Of a stretch of 64,000 nucleotides of DNA, positions 57,253-64,000 are shown piece by piece. The notes beneath the pieces are model-generated. The model saw only the letters and a program-made list of their open reading frames with translations, ran no database searches and was not told the origin of the DNA. Made by a program: the position numbers and the translations under genes. The DNA comes from Nocardioides kribbensis (GTDB lineage: Bacteria; Actinomycetota; Actinomycetes; Propionibacteriales; Nocardioidaceae). How positions within the stretch are numbered: the first letter of the stretch is position 1; every line of letters starts with the position of its first letter. Location of the stretch: positions 164,951-228,950 of the forward strand of contig NZ_JADCLL010000007.1 in NCBI RefSeq assembly GCF_015070375.1. The letters run 5' to 3'.

Positions 57253-58790
57253 GAGTCGTGTGCACCCAGCTGGTGAAGCTGTTCCCGGGCGTGCGCGCCC
57301 TCGACGGCGTCGACCTCGACCTGCGCCCCGGCACGGTCCACGCCCTCCTGGGCGAGAACGGCGCCGGCAAGAGCACCCTGATCAAGGTCCTCACCGGCGT
57401 CCACAAGGCCGACGGCGGCACCGTCCTGGTGGGCGAGGGCGACGACGAGCCCGACCGCCCGGTCGTCTTCTCCGGTCCCTCCGACGCCCAGACCGCCGGG
57501 ATCGGTGTGGTCCACCAGGAGCGCAACCTCGTGCCGGCCTTCTCGGTGGCCGAGAACATCGCGCTGCAGGCGCTGCCCTCCCGGGCGGGTCTCGTCGACA
57601 GGGCCGGTGTGCGCGAGATCGCCCGGCGCTGCCTCGCGATGCTCGACCTCGACCTCGACCTCGACCGTCCGGTCGCCGAGCTCTCGGTGGCCCACATGCA
57701 GCTGGTCGAGATCGCCAAGGCGCTGGCCACCGACAGCCAGGTCCTGCTCCTCGACGAGCCCACCGCCTCCCTGACCGCCGAGGAGGCCGACCGTCTCTAC
57801 GACGTCGTGCGGCGCCTGCGCGAGCAGGGCCACGTCGTGGTGCTCGTGACCCACAAGCTGGAGGAGGTCTTCGCGATCGCCGACGTCGTGACCGTCCTGC
57901 GCGACGGCCGCAGCGTCGCCGGGTCGGTGCCGCTGAGCAGCCTGACCCGCAGCGACGTCGTCGACCTCATGGTCGGCCGGGCCCACACCGAGCGGGAGCT
58001 GCAGGCACGCGAGGTCGACCGGTCCACGACGCCCGCGCTGGAGCTGCGGGGGGTGTCGACCTCGGTGGGCCACCGCGACGTCGACCTCGCCGTGCACCGC
58101 GGTGAGATCGTGGGCCTCTACGGCCTCGTCGGCGCCGGTCGCAGCGAGTTGGTCCGCGCCCTGCTGGGCCTGGACTCGGTCACCGGCGGATCGGTGCTCG
58201 TCGACGGGCGGTCGGTGACGATCCGCTCGGTCGGCGACGCGCTGCGCCGCCACCGCATCGGCTACGTCACCGAGAACCGCAAGGAGGAGGGGGTCTTCCT
58301 CACCCAGACCGTGACCCGCAACGTCGCGGTCACGGTGTGGGACCGCCTGGCCCGCCTCGGTCTGGTGGCCGAGCGCCGCGAGCGCGACCTGCTCGCGACG
58401 TACCAGGAGCGCCTGGGCATCCGGCTCTCCGGGCCCACCCAGCTCGCCGGCCAGCTCTCCGGCGGCAACCAGCAGAAGATCAGCCTCGCCAAGTGGCTGG
58501 CCGCAGACTGCTCGGTCCTCGTGATCGACGAGCCCACCGTCGGGATCGACGTGCGGACCAAGGCGGCCTTCCACGAGCTGATCGTCCAGCTCTCCGAGCA
58601 GGGGCTGGCCATCCTGCTCATCTCCTCCGACCTGCCCGAGATGGTCGCGCTCGCCGACCGGGTCGCGGTGATGCACGAGCGACGCCTCACCGGCGAGGTC
58701 GAGAACAGCCACGACTACGCCGCCATGAGCGGCCGGATCATCCGGCTCGTCCACGGCGAGCAGGCCGCGGACGCCCCTCCCGCCGCCTGA
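57249..58790 (+). CDS. Sugar ABC transporter ATP-binding protein (RbsA/RhaT type)
   Basis: 513 residues with two ATPase domains. The first has Walker A GENGAGKSTL, ELSVAHMQLVEIAKAL in place of the signature and VLLLDEPTASLTAEEA. The second has the degenerate P-loop GLVGAGRSELVRAL, signature LSGGNQQKISLAKWL and VLVIDEPTVGIDV. This pattern is characteristic of carbohydrate uptake CUT2 ATPases, with ATP hydrolysis mostly in the first half. Last gene of the transport set before the 92-base gap to the hydrolase. Confidence 0.94.
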   Translation: MRVVCTQLVKLFPGVRALDGVDLDLRPGTVHALLGENGAGKSTLIKVLTGVHKADGGTVLVGEGDDEPDRPVVFSGPSDAQTAGIGVVHQERNLVPAFSVAENIALQALPSRAGLVDRAGVREIARRCLAMLDLDLDLDRPVAELSVAHMQLVEIAKALATDSQVLLLDEPTASLTAEEADRLYDVVRRLREQGHVVVLVTHKLEEVFAIADVVTVLRDGRSVAGSVPLSSLTRSDVVDLMVGRAHTERELQAREVDRSTTPALELRGVSTSVGHRDVDLAVHRGEIVGLYGLVGAGRSELVRALLGLDSVTGGSVLVDGRSVTIRSVGDALRRHRIGYVTENRKEEGVFLTQTVTRNVAVTVWDRLARLGLVAERRERDLLATYQERLGIRLSGPTQLAGQLSGGNQQKISLAKWLAADCSVLVIDEPTVGIDVRTKAAFHELIVQLSEQGLAILLISSDLPEMVALADRVAVMHERRLTGEVENSHDYAAMSGRIIRLVHGEQAADAPPAA

Positions 58791-58882
58791 GCACGGCCCC
58801 TACGGGTGCTCCCACGGGGCGGCCCGGCAGTGACGCACGGCGGACACACGAGACACACCAGACAACCCAGACAGGACGAACG

Positions 58883-59731
58883 ATGAAGCTGGCACGAGTA
58901 GGACAGGCGGGCGCCGAGCGTCCCGTGGCCCAGGACGCGCAGGGCGCCTGGCGCGACCTGACGGGCACGGTCGACGACCTCGACGCCCGCAGCCTGGGGG
59001 CCGAGACGCTGCAGCGGGTGCGGGCCGCGCTCGACGCGGGGGACCTCCCCGTGGTCGAGCAGCCCGACCGCTTCGGGCCTCCGGTGGCCGGGATCGGCAA
59101 GATCGTGTGCGTGGGGCTGAACTACAGCGACCACGCCCGCGAGACCGGCGCGACCGTCCCCTCCGAGCCCGTGCTGTTCATGAAGGCACCCGACACCGTC
59201 GTCGGTCCTGACGACGAGGTGCTGGTGCCCCGGGGCAGCGACCGCACCGACTGGGAGGTCGAGCTCGCCGTCGTCATCGGCCGCACGGCCGCCTACCTGG
59301 GCTCGGCCGAGGAGGCCGCGGACCACGTGGCCGGCTACGCCATCAGCCACGACGTCTCCGAGCGGACCTTCCAGCTCGAGCGCGGTGGTCAGTGGGACAA
59401 GGGCAAGAACTGTGCGACTTTCAACCCCTTCGGTCCCTGGCTGGTCACCGCCGACGAGGTCGGGGACCCCCAGGCCCTCGGCCTGCGACTGTGGGTCAAC
59501 GGCGAGCTGAAGCAGGACGGCACGACCTCCGACATGGTCTTCGGGGTGCACGAGATCGTCCGCTACGTCTCGCAGTTCATGACCCTCTACCCCGGCGACG
59601 TCATCAACACCGGGACACCGGCCGGGGTGGCCCTCGGCGTCCCCGGTACGCCGTACCTGTCGGCGGGCGACGTGGTCGAGCTCGAGATCGACGGCCTCGG
59701 TCGCCAGCGCCAGCAGCTGGGGAGCGCCTGA
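58883..59731 (+). CDS. FAH-family 2,4-diketo-3-deoxy-L-fuconate hydrolase candidate
   Basis: 282 residues. KIVCVGLNYSDHARETG, the metal ligands D/E/E in TDWEVELAVVIG, SHDVSERTFQLERGGQWDKGKN, TFNPFGPWLVT and VINTGTPAGVALG are those of fumarylacetoacetate hydrolase-fold enzymes. In L-fucose and L-rhamnose loci this family cleaves 2,4-diketo-3-deoxy-sugar acids to pyruvate and L-lactate. The position next to the SDR, fuconate dehydratase and lactate genes argues for that reaction. Confidence 0.88.
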   Translation: MKLARVGQAGAERPVAQDAQGAWRDLTGTVDDLDARSLGAETLQRVRAALDAGDLPVVEQPDRFGPPVAGIGKIVCVGLNYSDHARETGATVPSEPVLFMKAPDTVVGPDDEVLVPRGSDRTDWEVELAVVIGRTAAYLGSAEEAADHVAGYAISHDVSERTFQLERGGQWDKGKNCATFNPFGPWLVTADEVGDPQALGLRLWVNGELKQDGTTSDMVFGVHEIVRYVSQFMTLYPGDVINTGTPAGVALGVPGTPYLSAGDVVELEIDGLGRQRQQLGSA

Positions 59732-60501
59732 TGAGCGGCGAGTTCGACGGGCTGACCGCGCTGGTCACCGGCGGCGCCTCGGGCATCGGTCTGGCCGTGG
59801 CGCGGACCCTGGTCGCGCGCGGCGCGCGGGTGGCCGTCCTCGACCGCGACGTCACACCGGTGGCCGGGGAGGACCTGGTGGCCGTCACCGCCGACGTCAC
59901 CGACAGCTCCGCCGTCGAGGCGGCCGTCGCCTCGGCAGTCGAGCAGCTGGGCGGTCTGGACGTCCTGGTCAACAACGCCGGCGTCGGAGCGGCCGGCTCC
60001 GTGGCCGACGCCTCCGACGAGGAGTGGCACCGGGTGCTCGACGTCAACGTCGTGGGCACGGCCCGCGTCTCGCGCGCGGCCCTGCCGGCGCTGCGCGCCT
60101 CCTCCCACGCCGCGATCGTCAACACCTGCTCGATCGCCTCCACCGCCGGGCTCCCGCAGCGCGCCGTCTACTCCGCGAGCAAGGGGGCGCTGCTCTCGCT
60201 CACCCTGGCCATGGCCGCCGACCACCTCCACGAGGGCATCCGCGTCACCGCCGTCGCCCCCGGCACGGCCGACACACCCTGGGTGCAGCGGCTGCTCGGC
60301 GCGGCCGAGGACCCCGCCGGCGAGCGCGCCGCCCTCGAGGCACGTCAGCCGCACGGCCGCCTGGTCTCCGCCGACGAGGTGGCCCACGCCGTCGCCTTCC
60401 TGGCCTCCCCGCTCTCGGCCTCGACCACCGGCACCGTGGTGGCCGTCGACGGCGGCATGGACCGGCTGCGGCTGCGGCCCCCCGCCCCGGAGGCGTCGTG
60501 A
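59731..60501 (+). CDS. SDR, probable 2-keto-3-deoxy-L-fuconate dehydrogenase
   Basis: 256 residues. ALVTGGASGIGLAV, NNAGVGAAG, VNTCSIASTAG (active Ser), YSASKGAL (YxxxK) and VAPGTADTPWV are intact. The APGTADTPWV-type end with GGMDR resembles the dehydrogenases that oxidise 2-keto-3-deoxy-L-fuconate at C4. The start overlaps the FAH stop by one base (TGATG) and the stop overlaps the mutarotase, so four enzymes are coupled. Confidence 0.85.
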   Translation: MSGEFDGLTALVTGGASGIGLAVARTLVARGARVAVLDRDVTPVAGEDLVAVTADVTDSSAVEAAVASAVEQLGGLDVLVNNAGVGAAGSVADASDEEWHRVLDVNVVGTARVSRAALPALRASSHAAIVNTCSIASTAGLPQRAVYSASKGALLSLTLAMAADHLHEGIRVTAVAPGTADTPWVQRLLGAAEDPAGERAALEARQPHGRLVSADEVAHAVAFLASPLSASTTGTVVAVDGGMDRLRLRPPAPEAS

Positions 60502-60818
60502 CGCGCGTCGGGCAGGTGGTGCGCCTGCGCCCGGAGAAGGAGGAGGAGTACCTCCGCCTGCACGCCGACGTGTGGCCCGAGGTCACCGCACGCCTCAGCG
60601 CCAGCGGCATCACCAACTTCTCCATCTTCCTGCGCGACGGGCTGCTCTTCTCCTACTTCGAGCACGTCGGCGACGACCTCGAGGCCGACCTGGCCGCGGT
60701 GGCCGCCGATCCGGCGACCCAGCGCTGGTGGCGCCTCACCGACCCCTGCCAGCAGCGCGTGGACAGCGCCCCCGACACCCAGTGGGCGCCCCTGCGGGAG
60801 GTGTTCCACCATGACTGA
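60498..60818 (+). CDS. L-fucose/L-rhamnose mutarotase
   Basis: 106 residues: VGQVVRLRPEKEEEYLRLHA, DVWPEVTARLSASGITNFSI, FLRDGLLFSYFEHVGDD then DPATQRWWRLTDPCQQ. These are the RhaM/FucU-like ferredoxin-fold mutarotase signatures (His, Tyr and Trp active-site residues). It interconverts the anomers of the imported sugar. GTG in a GTGA overlap. The next gene starts 8 bases before its end. Confidence 0.92.
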   Translation: MTRVGQVVRLRPEKEEEYLRLHADVWPEVTARLSASGITNFSIFLRDGLLFSYFEHVGDDLEADLAAVAADPATQRWWRLTDPCQQRVDSAPDTQWAPLREVFHHD

Positions 60819-61845
60819 GCCCACCGGGACCGAGCCCACGACCGAGCCCACGGCAGAGCCCACGGCCGGGCCCGCGCTCGAGCGGCGCCCGCTCGGGCGC
60901 ACCGGCCTCGAGGTCAGCGTCATGGGCTTCGGCGGCGCCAGCATCGGCAACCTGTTCCGAGCCGTCGACGACACGACCGCCCACGACGCCGTGGACGCGG
61001 CGTTCGACGCCGGCGTGCGCTACTTCGACACCGCGCCCCACTACGGCGTCGGTCTCTCCGAGCGCCGGCTCGGACGCGCCCTGGCGCAGCGCCCGCGTGA
61101 GGACTACGTGCTCTCCACCAAGGTGGGGCGTCTCCTCGTGCGCAACGAGCAGCCGACCGGGAGCGACCTCGAGGCCGGCTTCGACACCCCCGACGACCTG
61201 CGGCGGGCCCTCGACTACTCCGCCCTCGGCGTGCGCCGCAGCCTGGAGGAGAGCCTGGAGCGGCTCGGTGTCGACCACATCGACGTCGTGCTGGTCCACG
61301 ACGCCGACGACCACATGGACCAGGCCCTCACCGAGGCCCTGCCCGAGCTGGCGCGGCTGCGCGACGAGGGCGTCATCGGGGCCGTCGGCGTGGGGATGAA
61401 CGGCTGGCGCGAGCCGCTGCGCTGCGTCGAGGCCGGTCTGGTCGACGTCGTGATGCTGGCCGGCCGCTGGACGCTGCTCGACCGCACCGGCGAGCCGCTG
61501 CTCGAGGCGTGCGCCGAGCGCGGGGTCGCGGTGCTCGCGGCCGCTCCCTTCAACTCGGGGCTGCTCTCGCGCGCCGAGCCGAGGGGCGACTCGCACTTCG
61601 ACTACGCCTCTCCCGACCCACGGCTGCTGGAGGCCGCCCGCCGGCTCGCCGACCTGGCCCGCGAGCACGGCACGACGCTGCCGCACCTCGCCCTCCACTT
61701 CCCCCTGCGCCACCGCGCGGTCGCCTCGGTGGTGACGGGGCAGGCCAAGCCCGCCCACGCCACCGCCTCCGCCGCCTGGCTCGCCACCCCCGTGCCCGAG
61801 GCCGTGTGGCCCGAGGCCGACTCGATCGTCCAAGGAGTGCTATGA
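60811..61845 (+). CDS. Aldo/keto reductase, probable L-fucose 1-dehydrogenase
   Basis: 344 residues. After a Thr/Glu/Pro-rich head, catalytic D73 and Y78 (YFDTAPHYG), K104 (STKVGR) and H163 (VLVHDAD) form the AKR tetrad. The wording [27 protein letters not shown] and SERRLGRAL fits the D-threo-aldose/L-fucose 1-dehydrogenase group. It would oxidise the C1 of the pyranose with NAD(P), giving the lactone for the lactonase at 51257. ATGA overlap with the next gene. Confidence 0.88.
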   Translation: MTEPTGTEPTTEPTAEPTAGPALERRPLGRTGLEVSVMGFGGASIGNLFRAVDDTTAHDAVDAAFDAGVRYFDTAPHYGVGLSERRLGRALAQRPREDYVLSTKVGRLLVRNEQPTGSDLEAGFDTPDDLRRALDYSALGVRRSLEESLERLGVDHIDVVLVHDADDHMDQALTEALPELARLRDEGVIGAVGVGMNGWREPLRCVEAGLVDVVMLAGRWTLLDRTGEPLLEACAERGVAVLAAAPFNSGLLSRAEPRGDSHFDYASPDPRLLEAARRLADLAREHGTTLPHLALHFPLRHRAVASVVTGQAKPAHATASAAWLATPVPEAVWPEADSIVQGVL

Positions 61846-63128
61846 GCACCGTCAGCTCGCTCGACATCAGCGACATCCGGTTCCCCACCTCGCGAGAGCT
61901 GGACGGGTCGGACGCGATGAACCCCGACCCCGACTACTCCGCCGCCTACGTGCGCCTGCGCTGCGACGACGACTCGCAGGGCGACGGCTTCGTCTTCACG
62001 ATCGGTCGCGGCAACGAGGTCGTGGTCGCCGCCCTCCAGGCGCTGGCCCCGCTCCTCACCGGCCGCAGCGTCGGCGGCCCCCACGAGCTCGCGGAGACCT
62101 CGCGCGCCCTCCTGCACGACAGCCAGCTGCGCTGGCTCGGCCCCGAGAAGGGCGTCATGCACATGGCCATCGGCGCGGTGGTCAATGCGCTGTGGGACCG
62201 GCAGGCCCGCGCGGCCGGAGCGCCGCTGTGGGAGTACCTCTCGTTCCTCTCCCCCGAGGAGCTCGTCGACCAGGTCGACTTCCGCTACCTCACCGACGCG
62301 CTCGACCGGGAGCAGGCCCTCGACATCCTGCGCGCCGCGGAGCCGGGCCGGGAGCAGCGCGCCGGTCTGCTGCGCGCGCAGGGCTACCCGGCGTACACCA
62401 CCTCTCCGGGCTGGCTCGGCTACAGCGACGAGAAGATGATCCGCCTGGCCGAGGAGGCCGTGGCCGAGGGGTTCACCCAGATCAAGCTCAAGGTCGGCGC
62501 CGACCTCGAGGACGACGTGCGACGCCTCAAGCTGGCCCGCGAGGCCGTCGGACCCGACATCCGGATCGCCATCGACGCCAACCAGCGCTGGGACGTCGAG
62601 GACGCTGTGACCGCCGTGCAGCGCCTCGCACCCTGGGACCCCTACTGGATCGAGGAGCCCACCAGCCCCGACGACATCCTGGCCCACGCCACGATCCGAC
62701 GTCAGGTCGGACCGGTGAAGGTCGCCACCGGCGAGCACGGCCAGAACCGTGTGATCTTCAAGCAGCTGCTCCAGGCCGGGGCCATCGACATCCTCCAGCT
62801 GGACTCGGCGCGCGTCGCCGGCGTCAACGAGAACCTCGCGATCATCCTGCTGGCCGCTCGATTCGGCGTCCCGGTGTGCCCCCACGCGGGCGGCGTGGGC
62901 CTGTGCGAGCTGGTCCAGCACCTCTCGATGTTCGACTACGTCGCGGTGAGCGGCACCCAGGAGGACCGCGTCGTGGAGTACGTCGACCACCTCCACGAGC
63001 ACTTCGCGGACCCGGCCGTCGTCCGCGGCGGCCGTTACGTCACCCCGACCGCTCCCGGCTTCTCCGCGCGGATGCTCGACGCGAGCCGGACCCGCTACGC
63101 CTACCCCGACGGCGCGGCATGGGCCTGA
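61842..63128 (+). CDS. fucD: L-fuconate dehydratase FucD
   Basis: 428 residues of the enolase superfamily with the fuconate dehydratase signature: [49 protein letters not shown], the base in IKLKVG, ligands in [14 protein letters not shown] and TGEHGQN, then [10 protein letters not shown] and [11 protein letters not shown]. It dehydrates L-fuconate to 2-keto-3-deoxy-L-fuconate. The C-terminal [11 protein letters not shown] is conserved. Length is that of the family. Confidence 0.94.
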   Translation: MSTVSSLDISDIRFPTSRELDGSDAMNPDPDYSAAYVRLRCDDDSQGDGFVFTIGRGNEVVVAALQALAPLLTGRSVGGPHELAETSRALLHDSQLRWLGPEKGVMHMAIGAVVNALWDRQARAAGAPLWEYLSFLSPEELVDQVDFRYLTDALDREQALDILRAAEPGREQRAGLLRAQGYPAYTTSPGWLGYSDEKMIRLAEEAVAEGFTQIKLKVGADLEDDVRRLKLAREAVGPDIRIAIDANQRWDVEDAVTAVQRLAPWDPYWIEEPTSPDDILAHATIRRQVGPVKVATGEHGQNRVIFKQLLQAGAIDILQLDSARVAGVNENLAIILLAARFGVPVCPHAGGVGLCELVQHLSMFDYVAVSGTQEDRVVEYVDHLHEHFADPAVVRGGRYVTPTAPGFSARMLDASRTRYAYPDGAAWA

Positions 63129-63138
63129 GGAGCATGAC

Positions 63139-63951
63139 GTGCGCGTCGCGCTGATGGTGACCTGTGTCAATGACGCGATGTTCCCCGAGACGGGGCAGGC
63201 GGTGGTGCGGCTGCTGCGGCGTCTGGGGGTCGACGTCGACTTCCCGGCGGCGCAGACGTGCTGCGCGCAGCCGATGGTCAACACCGGGTACCTGGACGAG
63301 GCGGTGCCGGTGGTGCGGACGTTCGTGGAGGCCTTCGCGGGCTACGACGCGATCGTGACGCCGTCGGGCTCGTGTGCGGGCTCGGCGCGTCACCAGCACG
63401 GCATCGTGGCGCGGCGCAGCGGCGACCGGGCGCTGGAGCGGGCGGTGGAGGCGACCTCGCCGAAGGTCTACGAGCTCTCGGAGTTCCTGGTCGACGTGCT
63501 GGGGGTGACCGACGTGGGGGCCTACTTCCCGCACCGGGTGACTTACCACCCGACGTGTCACTCGCTGCGGATGCTGGGGGTGGGTGATCGCCCGCGTCGG
63601 TTGTTGGAGGCGGTGCGGGGGATCCGGCTGGTCGACCTGCCGGGCGCGGAGGAGTGCTGTGGCTTCGGGGGGACCTTCGCGGTCAAGAACGCCGACACCT
63701 CGGTGGCGATGGGCTCGGACAAGGCCCGTCATGTGCGCGAGACCGGCGCGGAGGTGATGGTGGCCGGTGACAACTCGTGCCTGATGCACGTCGGTGGCCT
63801 GCTCTCGCGGGAGCGCTCAGGGGTGCGGGTGATGCACCTGGCCGAGGTGCTGGCCTCCACCGAGGAGGGTGCTGTGCTGGCCGCTCCTGCCGAGGCCACC
63901 CCGGTCCAGGCCCCGACCCCGACCTCTGGCCCGAGTGGAGATGTCGCATGA
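63139..63951 (+). CDS. lutA: L-lactate utilization protein LutA
   Basis: 270 residues with two CCG domains (Cys pairs in TCCAQPMVNTG near residue 41 and ECCGFGGTFAVKNADTSVAMG), which bind Fe-S clusters. LutA, LutB and LutC together oxidise L-lactate to pyruvate. GTG follows TGAGGAG by 6 bases. Its codons prefer G in third position (GCG, GTG, CGG, ACG) more than the preceding C-rich sugar genes, hinting at a separate history. Confidence 0.94.
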   Translation: MRVALMVTCVNDAMFPETGQAVVRLLRRLGVDVDFPAAQTCCAQPMVNTGYLDEAVPVVRTFVEAFAGYDAIVTPSGSCAGSARHQHGIVARRSGDRALERAVEATSPKVYELSEFLVDVLGVTDVGAYFPHRVTYHPTCHSLRMLGVGDRPRRLLEAVRGIRLVDLPGAEECCGFGGTFAVKNADTSVAMGSDKARHVRETGAEVMVAGDNSCLMHVGGLLSRERSGVRVMHLAEVLASTEEGAVLAAPAEATPVQAPTPTSGPSGDVA

Positions 63952-64000
63952 GCCGCACGTTCGTGGGCATGCCGCCCTTCCCGAGTGCCGCGCGCGAGGC
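63948..64000 (+). CDS. lutB: L-lactate utilization protein LutB, first 17 codons
   Basis: Translation MSRTFVGMPPFPSAARE, overlapping lutA by 4 bases. The opening TF-x-GMP-x-FP-x-AARE is the usual N-terminus of LutB. The gene continues past the right edge, so the rest cannot be judged. Confidence 0.8.
   Translation, partial: MSRTFVGMPPFPSAARE

Overview
The window comes from a very high-GC actinobacterium. Codon third positions are almost all G or C, GTG starts are common, genes overlap by GTGA or ATGA, and there are an HspR/HAIR heat-shock circuit, a SigE-family sigma factor, an IcmF mutase and an Mrf-type ribosome factor. The overall gene set resembles Nocardioides or a close relative; that placement is inference. 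I see no rRNA, tRNA, CRISPR array, transposase or prophage.

1-10.2 kb: the 5' end of clpB, a three-gene membrane/two-component set (649-3322), an Abi-alpha-like gene with a DUF445 membrane gene, then the chaperone operon dnaK-grpE-dnaJ-hspR read leftward. HAIR-type operators sit in front of both dnaK and clpB.

10.2-31.5 kb: housekeeping and lipid/cell-envelope genes. They include a NUDIX hydrolase, an aldo/keto reductase, two metallo-hydrolases, a PrmC-like methyltransferase, a holin-like phosphodiesterase/metallo-hydrolase/DedA operon, marR-icmF-thioesterase, trmL, a SigE-type sigma factor with a membrane partner, a fatty acid desaturase, a CapA-M15 fusion lipoprotein and a YibE/F membrane protein.

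31.5-49.4 kb: a clostripain-type lipoprotein, a BtuF-like protein, an acyltransferase, a class III cyclase, a ferredoxin/ferredoxin-reductase pair and a three-subunit molybdenum hydroxylase. These are followed by two divergent operons of zinc-independent ribosomal proteins (L28, L33, S14 one way; L31, Mrf, L32, L36 the other) around a Zur-box-like site, then an enoyl-CoA hydratase and a DrrAB-type ABC exporter.

49.5-64 kb: a sugar-catabolism locus. A GntR regulator, a RhaSTPQ-like ABC importer with two different permeases, a mutarotase, a sugar dehydrogenase, a lactonase, L-fuconate dehydratase, an SDR and an FAH-family hydrolase together match the non-phosphorylating L-fucose (or L-rhamnose-like) route to pyruvate and L-lactate. 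lutA and the start of lutB follow and would oxidise the lactate. Three more enzymes here (a mandelate-racemase-type enolase, a second SDR and a hydroxyacyl-CoA-dehydrogenase-like protein) are not needed for that route and may serve a second sugar acid.
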